Source: an uncultured Christensenella sp. | GTDB lineage: Bacteria > Bacillota > Clostridia > Christensenellales > UBA3700 | Length of the DNA stretch: 12,120 nucleotides | Reading direction: 5' to 3' | Assembly: GCA_910579785.1 (NCBI GenBank) | Contig: CAJTVJ010000038.1 | Span: 1 to 12,120 of the forward strand | Shown: positions 7,505-12,120 of the stretch, in pieces | How the letters are laid out: each line of letters begins with the position of its first letter | Position numbering within the stretch: the first letter of the stretch is position 1 | Notes under the pieces: model-generated | The model's database searches: none | Seen by the model: the letters and a program-made list of their open reading frames with translations, nothing else | What the model was told of the DNA's origin: nothing | Translations under genes and position numbers: made by a program

Positions 7505-8713
7505 ATGTACAGCACAAAGAAAATCAACGACGACCTCTATTGGGTGGGCGTAAACGACAGAAAGATCACTTTATTTGAAAACGTATATCCTGTGACTCGC
7601 GGAATGAGTTACAATTCATATCTATTACTTGATAAAAAAACGGTGCTGTTTGACACAGTCGACAGCGTTGCAAGTTTGCAGTTTTTAGAAAACGTCAGCC
7701 ATACGCTTGGTGAAAGAGAACTTGATTATCTCATTGTCAATCATATGGAGCCTGACCATTGCGCCAACATAGGAGCGATAGTCGCAAGATATCCTTCGGT
7801 AAAGATAGTTGGCAACGCCAAGACTTTTGTGATGATGGGGCAGTTCTTCGACTTTGATATAGAGTCGCGCAAGGTAGTAGTCAAGGAGGGCGACGTGCTT
7901 GACACAGGCAGACATTCTCTTACTTTTGTGATGGCTCCGATGGTGCATTGGCCAGAGGCAATGGTGACGTATGACACGGTTGACAAGGTGTTGTTTTCCG
8001 CAGACGCGTTTGGCTCTTTCGGCGCAATGAGCGGCAATATCTTTGCCGACGAGTGCGATTTTGAAAGCGAATGGATAGATGACGCCCGTCGTTATTATAC
8101 CAATATAGTAGGCAAATACGGTATGCAGGTGACCAATCTTTTAAAGAAGGCAAGCGCATTGGAAATTTCTAAGATATGTCCTCTTCACGGTCCGATATGG
8201 AGAGAAAATATAGGTTATATATTAGATAAATATATCAAGTGGTCGAGCTATATCCCCGAAGAAAAAGGAGTGGTAATAGTCTACGGCTCCGTACACGGAC
8301 ATACTGAAAACGCCGCGGAAGTTTTGGCAAATCTGCTTGGTGACAGAGGCGTAAAAAACATAAGGCTTTTTAATGCTTCCATGACTCATTATTCGCAAAT
8401 CATAGCTGAGAGCTTTAAGCGTTCTCATATAGTATTTGCCTGCGCTACCTACAATATGGCGCTATTTCCTCCAATGCAAGTCATACTGCATGAGCTGGCG
8501 GAGCACAATTTGCAAAATCGCGCGTTTGCCTTTATAGAAAACGGAACGTGGACGCCTGCAAGCGCAAAACTTATGACTGAGATACTTGACAAGCTTAAAA
8601 ATAATAAGATAATAGGTCAGAACGTCACCGTCAAGTCCGCCTTAAATTCCGACAGTTACGCGCAGCTTGCAAGACTTGCCGACGAGATTGCGCAAGACGT
8701 AAAACAAGTTTAA
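7505..8713 (+). CDS. Flavodiiron protein (FprA / rubredoxin:oxygen oxidoreductase type)
   Basis: The 402-aa cytosolic enzyme reduces O2 to water and/or NO to N2O, protecting anaerobes. The N-terminal metallo-beta-lactamase-like domain carries the di-iron ligands His80, Glu82, Asp84 (with His85) in NHMEPDHCANIG, His148 in VHWPE, Asp167 in SADAFG and His228 in PLHGP. All expected ligands are present, unlike the reduced set in some cyanobacterial paralogues. The C-terminal flavodoxin-like domain (about 255-400) has YGSVHGHTENAAE for FMN phosphate binding. The length fits class A, with no fused rubredoxin or NADH reductase domain, so electrons must come from a partner encoded elsewhere. It has its own promoter and terminator. 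O2 versus NO preference cannot be read from the sequence. Confidence 0.96.
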   Translation: MYSTKKINDDLYWVGVNDRKITLFENVYPVTRGMSYNSYLLLDKKTVLFDTVDSVASLQFLENVSHTLGERELDYLIVNHMEPDHCANIGAIVARYPSVKIVGNAKTFVMMGQFFDFDIESRKVVVKEGDVLDTGRHSLTFVMAPMVHWPEAMVTYDTVDKVLFSADAFGSFGAMSGNIFADECDFESEWIDDARRYYTNIVGKYGMQVTNLLKKASALEISKICPLHGPIWRENIGYILDKYIKWSSYIPEEKGVVIVYGSVHGHTENAAEVLANLLGDRGVKNIRLFNASMTHYSQIIAESFKRSHIVFACATYNMALFPPMQVILHELAEHNLQNRAFAFIENGTWTPASAKLMTEILDKLKNNKIIGQNVTVKSALNSDSYAQLARLADEIAQDVKQV

Positions 8714-8734
8714 AAATATAAATTTCAAATTTAG

Positions 8735-8765
8735 ATATCCGTCCGTAAGGGCGGATATATTTTAA
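8735..8765 (+). terminator. Intrinsic terminator after the flavodiiron gene
   Basis: A 10-bp stem ATATCCGTCC/GGGCGGATAT (8735-8744 with 8749-8758, one G-U pair) is closed by a GTAA tetraloop and followed by ATTTTAAAT. It sits 21 nt after the stop codon. The T-run is short, so some readthrough toward fic is possible. Confidence 0.8.
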
Positions 8766-8816
8766 ATGTCCACAAAAGGTTATGTGAGTTTATAGGTAAA
8801 TTTTCAATCAGTGAAA

Positions 8817-8851
8817 TTGACCTTGACTATTGATTACAATATGGTTATAAT
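8817..8851 (+). promoter_or_regulatory. Promoter region of the Fic gene, unusually close to the start codon
   Basis: TTGACT (8823-8828), a 17-bp spacer and perfect TATAAT (8846-8851) form a good promoter. An overlapping pair, TTGACC (8817-8822) and TATGGT (8840-8845), also spaced 17 bp, is a weaker alternative. The strong pair would start RNA near 8858, inside the AAGGAG ribosome site (8856-8861) that precedes the ATG at 8871. The leader would be only about 13 nt, with part of the Shine-Dalgarno site missing. Confidence 0.6.
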
Positions 8852-8870
8852 ATAAAAGGAGCAGTAAGTT

Positions 8871-9719
8871 ATGTCTAAAATAATGGAAGAACAACAGAAA
8901 TACATCGATATCATTGGTGAGATAGAATATTGTTATAGGCGTATGAAAGAAGTTCGTCCGCTTACTGCAAGCGAAATCAAATATTTCAATAATGAGTTTT
9001 CGATCAGCGCTAGCCATAACTCTAATGCAATAGAGGGTAATACCTTTACTTTTGATGAAACAAAGCTGCTTATCGAAAAAGGTATAGTTACAGGCGCGCA
9101 CTCTTTACGTGAGAGCGAAGATATAGTGGGATATAAGCAGGCGTTTGATTTTCTTTATGAATCAGTAAAGGAAAATAAAGCGATTACGGAAGAATTTATA
9201 AAAAAAGTTCACAGTTTTGTTTTACGCGGCGAAGAAGGTGCAGGACAGTACAGAACAATACAAAACTACGTAGGCAGTTTGACAAGGATAATTTATACTC
9301 CCTGTCCACCTACGCAAGTATCTGAAAAGATGAAAGCGTATGTGGAAGAAGTGCAGGCTGATTGCAAACATAATGCTGTCTTTGCAGAACAAGGACAGTT
9401 TAATTGGGTTGAGTTGTTCCACAATCTTGCCAAGCATCATATTGAGTTTGAAAATATACATCCATTTGTTGACGGCAACGGCAGAACGGGAAGATTGCTT
9501 TTGATTTATGAAATGATCTCATTAGGGCTTTTGCCTGTCGATGTGCGATATGAAGAGCGTGATAGGTATTATGCAGCAATAAGTTCTTATAGAGACAAAG
9601 AAAAATACAGTACGCGTGCAGAAAGCAAGACGGAAGGCATGGCAAAATTGCTTGCCGAAAGTGAACTTGAAAGTATGAAAATATGGCTTTCGATATATTC
9701 TGATAGCGGAGTATCTTAA
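8871..9719 (+). CDS. Fic-family protein (class II, predicted AMP-transferase)
   Basis: The 282-aa product has the canonical Fic motif HPFVDGNGRTGR (His197 to Arg208), with the catalytic His and all phosphate-binding residues present. Such enzymes usually move AMP from ATP to a hydroxyl side chain of a target protein. An inhibitory-helix motif of the [ST]xxxE[GN] type lies N-terminal to it (Ser51-Asn-Ala-Ile-Glu55-Gly56 within HNSNAIEGN). That makes it class II, with self-inhibition by Glu55 reaching into the ATP site. No membrane segment, signal peptide or DNA-binding domain is obvious, and no separate antitoxin-like gene sits beside it. The target is unknown; bacterial relatives often modify themselves, topoisomerase subunits or other host proteins. 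It is a lone gene between the flavodiiron gene and a convergent operon. Confidence 0.93.
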   Translation: MSKIMEEQQKYIDIIGEIEYCYRRMKEVRPLTASEIKYFNNEFSISASHNSNAIEGNTFTFDETKLLIEKGIVTGAHSLRESEDIVGYKQAFDFLYESVKENKAITEEFIKKVHSFVLRGEEGAGQYRTIQNYVGSLTRIIYTPCPPTQVSEKMKAYVEEVQADCKHNAVFAEQGQFNWVELFHNLAKHHIEFENIHPFVDGNGRTGRLLLIYEMISLGLLPVDVRYEERDRYYAAISSYRDKEKYSTRAESKTEGMAKLLAESELESMKIWLSIYSDSGVS

Positions 9720-9794
9720 ATTTAAAATATTAAGACGTGTTGTTATTTTAAAGATAACAAGGTTTTAACTCGCGTGTCAAATTTGTCATTTAAT

Positions 9795-9828
9795 AAAGCG
9801 GTCTTTTTCAAGACCGCTTTGTGTTTTT
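9795..9828 (+). terminator. Strong terminator shared by convergent fic and GGGtGRT genes
   Basis: AAAGCGGTCTT (9795-9805) and AAGACCGCTTT (9810-9820) form a perfect 11-bp stem with a TTTC loop, followed by GTGTTTTTAATTTT on the plus strand. On the minus strand the stem ends in TTT and runs into ATTAAAT, so it may also end the operon arriving from the right, whose last stop codon is about 40 nt away. A weaker AT-rich hairpin (9740-9746 with 9754-9760) precedes it. Confidence 0.88.
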
Positions 9829-9858
9829 AATTTTCAAGCATAAAATAATATTATGATA

Positions 9859-10860
9859 TTATTTCATTGCCTCTTCTACTGCAACTGCGCAGGATACGGA
9901 AGCGCCTACCATTGGGTTGTTGCCCATGCCGATAAGACCCATCATTTCTACGTGAGCAGGTACGGAGGACGAGCCTGCAAACTGAGCGTCAGAGTGCATT
10001 CTTCCCATTGTGTCAGTCATGCCGTAAGATGCAGGACCTGCCGCCATGTTGTCTGGGTGGAGCGTACGTCCTGTGCCGCCGCCGGAAGCAACGGAGAAGT
10101 ATTTCTTTCCGCTCTCGACGCACTCTTTCTTATAAGTTCCTGCAACAGGATGTTGGAAACGCGTCGGGTTGGTGGAGTTGCCGGTGATAGATACGTCTAC
10201 GTTTTCGTGCTTCATTATAGCTACGCCTTCAACGACGTCGTCTGCGCCGAATACTCTTACTTTGCTTCTCTCGCCGTCGGAGTAGGATATGGTGTCAACC
10301 ACTTTGAGCTCGCCTGTGAAATAATCAAGCTTTGTTTGTACGTAAGTAAATCCGTTGATTCTGCTGATTATCTTAGCCGCGTCCTTGCCAAGTCCGTTGA
10401 GGATAACTTGGAGAGGTTGTTTTCTTACTTTGTTTGCCTTCATTGCAATACCGATCGCGCCTTCTGCTGCGGCAAAAGATTCGTGACCTGCGAGGAATGC
10501 AAAGCACTTGGTCTCTTCTCTCAAAAGCATAGCCGCAAGATTTCCGTGTCCAAGTCCGACCTTTCTTTGTTCAGCGACAGAACCGGGTATGCAGAAGCTT
10601 TGCAAGCCGATACCGATTGCCTCAGCAGCGTCAGCCGCCTTCTTGCAACCCTTTTTGATAGCGATAGCGCAACCTACGGTGTATGCCCATACTGCATTTT
10701 CAAATGCGATAGGTTGAATTCCTTTGACGATAGCGTCTACGTCGATGCCCTTGTCGGTGCAAATTTGTTTTGCTTCTTCAAGAGAGGATATGCCGTATTC
10801 TTTGAGGCACTTGGTGATTTTGTCTATTCTTCTTGAATAACTTTCAAATGTAACTGCCAT
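9859..10860 (-). CDS. GGGtGRT family protein
   Basis: The 333-aa cytosolic protein carries the motif that names this family, GGGTGRT at residues 260-266, in a glycine/alanine-rich C-terminal half (GGTGRTLHPDNMAAGPASYG, then IGMGNNPMVGASVSCAVAVEEAMK). It has eight cysteines (18, 34, 64, 72, 90, 119, 247, 324) but no CxxC pair, so an Fe-S or thiol role is possible but unproven. No signal peptide or membrane span is visible, despite the small-residue stretches. The biochemical function of the family is, to my knowledge, not established. It is the second gene of a two-gene operon with the NifU-like scaffold. A perfect AAGGAGGT lies 8 nt before its ATG and overlaps the upstream stop codon, giving a 14-nt gap. 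The pairing with a scaffold suggests a joint role in cofactor handling; that is inference. Confidence 0.92.
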   Translation of the reverse strand: MAVTFESYSRRIDKITKCLKEYGISSLEEAKQICTDKGIDVDAIVKGIQPIAFENAVWAYTVGCAIAIKKGCKKAADAAEAIGIGLQSFCIPGSVAEQRKVGLGHGNLAAMLLREETKCFAFLAGHESFAAAEGAIGIAMKANKVRKQPLQVILNGLGKDAAKIISRINGFTYVQTKLDYFTGELKVVDTISYSDGERSKVRVFGADDVVEGVAIMKHENVDVSITGNSTNPTRFQHPVAGTYKKECVESGKKYFSVASGGGTGRTLHPDNMAAGPASYGMTDTMGRMHSDAQFAGSSSVPAHVEMMGLIGMGNNPMVGASVSCAVAVEEAMK

Positions 10861-10874
10861 ATATCTGTACCTCC

Positions 10875-11567
10875 TTAATTCTTTCTCGGGTCGATTTTGG
10901 TCACAGCTTCTTTATATCTGCCGTAACTGTTGGTAAACTTGACCAAAGCGTCGTTTGCCGACATGCCGTCTTTGATAGCTTCCATCATCTTGCCGAGATT
11001 TACAAATTCATATCCGATGACTTGATTGTCTTTGTCAAGTCCAATATGTGTGACGTAACCTTCTGCCATTTCCAAGTATCTCACGCCCTTTGCGCCGGTG
11101 GAGTACATCGTGCCGACTTGCGAACGCAAACCTTTGCCGAGGTCTTCAAGACCTGCGCCGATAGGAAGTCCGTTTTCGGAGAAAGCCGATTGCGTACGTC
11201 CGTAGACGATTTGCAAGAAGAGTTCTCTCATAGCAGTGTTGATAGCGTCGCATACGAGGTCGGTATTGAGTGCTTCCAAAATCGTCTTGCCGGGGAGAAT
11301 CTCAGCTGCCATAGCCGCAGAGTGCGTCATACCCGAACAACCGATTGTCTCTACCAAAGCTTCTTCGATTACGCCGTTTTTTACGTTCAAAGTCAATTTG
11401 CAAGCGCCTTGTTGCGGAGCGCACCAACCGATACCGTGAGTAAGACCGCTGATATCGCTGATTTGCTTGGATTGTACCCACTTGCCTTCTTCTGGAATAG
11501 GAGCAGGACCGTGGTCAGTGCCTTTGGTGACCTTGCACATATTCATTACTTCATGTGAATATTCCAT
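10875..11567 (-). CDS. NifU/IscU-like iron-sulfur cluster assembly scaffold protein
   Basis: The 230-aa product has an IscU-like core. ACKLTLNVKNGVIEEALVET (55-74) and GCSGMTHSAAMAAEILPGKT (76-95) parallel the IscU segments around its first two ligand cysteines, so Cys77 matches the second and Cys49 or Cys56 the first. Further cysteines are at 11 and 106. I do not see an obvious equivalent of the third IscU cysteine, and an insertion (APQQGA) follows Cys49, so cluster binding may differ from IscU. The C-terminus (about 120-230) is longer than in IscU. AAGGAGGT 8 nt upstream fixes the ATG at 11567. It is the first gene of the operon with the GGGtGRT protein, a pairing I recall from anaerobic Clostridia. 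No IscS-type desulfurase gene is in the window, so its sulfur source is elsewhere if it is a true scaffold. Confidence 0.88.
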   Translation of the reverse strand: MEYSHEVMNMCKVTKGTDHGPAPIPEEGKWVQSKQISDISGLTHGIGWCAPQQGACKLTLNVKNGVIEEALVETIGCSGMTHSAAMAAEILPGKTILEALNTDLVCDAINTAMRELFLQIVYGRTQSAFSENGLPIGAGLEDLGKGLRSQVGTMYSTGAKGVRYLEMAEGYVTHIGLDKDNQVIGYEFVNLGKMMEAIKDGMSANDALVKFTNSYGRYKEAVTKIDPRKN

Positions 11568-11610
11568 TAGGAATAACCTCCTTAAAAATATATTTAATTT
11601 TACGCTTTTA

Positions 11611-11640
11611 ATTATACAATGATATGGATAATTATGTCAA
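11611..11640 (-). promoter_or_regulatory. Promoter of the scaffold-GGGtGRT operon
   Basis: On the minus strand TTGACA (11640-11635) and TATAAT (11616-11611) are both perfect consensus, with an 18-bp spacer. The predicted start near 11604 gives a leader of about 37 nt, containing the AAGGAGGT site at 11583-11576. No leader hairpin or clear operator is visible. Confidence 0.8.
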
Positions 11641-11717
11641 CAACTACGCCGAATATTCTTGCTTTTACGACTTATATAAAATATTTAAAATATTATATCT
11701 ATATATATTTGGTATAC

Positions 11718-11988
11718 AGTCACCTCGCTAGTCGCGGAGAGGTCTCAACATATTGAGAAAATAAACGGATGAGATTTCTCCATTCCACTACGTTACAGTC
11801 GTAAGGAGCGGTAGCGACGGCATAGCGAGCCAGCAGGTGCGTCTTGGGCGAGCGTCAATGGCGATTATATCAGACAATCACAAGGATTAGACCTCTCCAC
11901 TACGGTCGAGGTGACTAGATATGGCTTGTAGCTAATCAAGCTTTAAGTCATTTCGACCGAAACGAAGTGCAGTGGAGAAGTCTCATCC
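11718..11988. repeat. Composite REP/MITE-like repeat cluster 2
   Basis: Most of the 553-bp gene-free right end is this cluster. In order: an A unit (11718-11745, AGTCACCTCG ... GAGAGGTCT); the left half of an inverted B unit (11767-11793, GATGAGATTTCTCC); block C (11798-11856); an inverted A unit (11886-11917, AGACCTCTCC ... GGTCGAGGTGACT); and a B unit (11947-11988, GTCATTTCGACC ... GGAGAAGTCTCATCC). Block C matches 7302-7359 in inverted orientation at about 55 of 59 positions. The sequence just after B (TTGAAAAATATAATTA) also resembles, inverted, the flank of the cluster 1 B unit. No ORF of convincing quality lies here. Confidence 0.8.
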
Positions 11989-12040
11989 TATTGAAAAATA
12001 TAATTACTTATCATGCACTTTCATTCTATTTTTAAAGTCA

Positions 12041-12068
12041 TTTACACCCATTCTAAGAAAAGTATACA
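12041..12068 (+). promoter_or_regulatory. Weak promoter-like pair before the right-edge hairpin
   Basis: TTTACA (12041-12046) and TATACA (12063-12068) are 16 bp apart, a moderate match to the sigma-A consensus. The implied start (about 12075) is just before the hairpin at 12079. In such AT-rich sequence this could be chance. Confidence 0.25.
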
Positions 12069-12078
12069 TTTACTGACT

Positions 12079-12112
12079 GCCGTTTTCTTATCGCGAAACG
12101 GCGTATTTTTTT
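12079..12112 (+). terminator. Terminator-like hairpin at the right edge
   Basis: GCCGTTTT (12079-12086) pairs with GAAACGGC (12095-12102), an 8-bp stem including one G-U, followed by GTATTTTTTTAAT. It reads as a plus-strand intrinsic terminator, yet no plus-strand gene lies upstream within the window after fic. The minus-strand side lacks a T-run. It could end a small RNA, act as an attenuator for a gene to the right, or block stray transcription. Confidence 0.6.
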
Positions 12113-12120
12113 AATAAGAG

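Noticed and set aside
8871..9719. Fic gene as half of a FicT/FicA toxin-antitoxin pair
   Set aside because: The inhibitory motif is inside the same protein (class II), and no small antitoxin gene lies next to it.
9853..10836. A 327-codon open frame on the plus strand opposite the GGGtGRT gene
   Set aside because: It lies fully antisense to a confidently identified gene with a perfect ribosome binding site. Its translation is low-complexity in character (many Cys, Ser, Tyr, Val) with no recognisable motif, and it arises from the codon bias of the opposite strand.
11022..11558. A 178-codon plus-strand frame opposite the scaffold gene
   Set aside because: It is antisense to the NifU-like gene, with no ribosome binding site or family resemblance; a shadow frame.

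Overview
The window looks like chromosomal DNA from a strictly or largely anaerobic member of the Bacillota (Clostridia-like, probably an uncultured gut lineage). This rests on strong AAGGAGG-type ribosome binding sites, near-consensus TTGACA/TATAAT promoters, a lipoprotein signal peptide, a rubredoxin-less flavodiiron protein, and the GGGtGRT protein / NifU-like scaffold pair typical of anaerobic Clostridia. The species cannot be named from the sequence alone.

Layout. (1) 2-5136, plus strand: an operon whose first gene runs in from the left edge. It is the large subunit of carbamoyl-phosphate synthase (CarB, N-terminus missing) joined in frame, with no stop codon, to a complete diaminopimelate epimerase (DapF). 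It overlaps CTP synthase (PyrG) by 4 nt, and a hairpin terminator follows. (2) 5241-6350, minus strand: a predicted lipoprotein tyrosine/dual-specificity phosphatase with an FN3-like N-terminal domain. (3) 6541-7107, plus strand: a LOG/DprA-related nucleotide-binding protein, divergent from the phosphatase across a 190-bp region holding both promoters. (4) 7108-7504: non-coding, with a composite REP/MITE-like repeat cluster. (5) 7505-8713, plus strand: flavodiiron protein with its own promoter and terminator. (6) 8871-9719, plus strand: class II Fic-family AMP-transferase. (7) 9859-11567, minus strand: a two-gene operon, NifU-like scaffold then GGGtGRT protein, convergent with fic across a strong hairpin terminator. 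(8) 11568-12120: its promoter, a second composite repeat cluster partly in inverted orientation to the first, and an orphan terminator-like hairpin at the right edge.

How the genes work together. CarB supplies carbamoyl phosphate for pyrimidines (and arginine) and PyrG makes CTP at the end of the pyrimidine branch, so DapF (lysine/peptidoglycan) is the metabolic outsider, yet it is physically part of the CarB reading frame. The flavodiiron protein (O2/NO detoxification) and the Fe-S-scaffold-like pair fit an anaerobic, Fe-S-rich lifestyle, but they lie in separate transcription units.

The observations most worth a second look are the CarB-DapF fusion with a retained TTG start and SD-like signal at the junction, and the two repeat clusters. 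Those clusters contain two hairpin subfamilies that differ by compensatory base changes. I see no complete new defence or mobile system here; most of the window is ordinary core metabolism.
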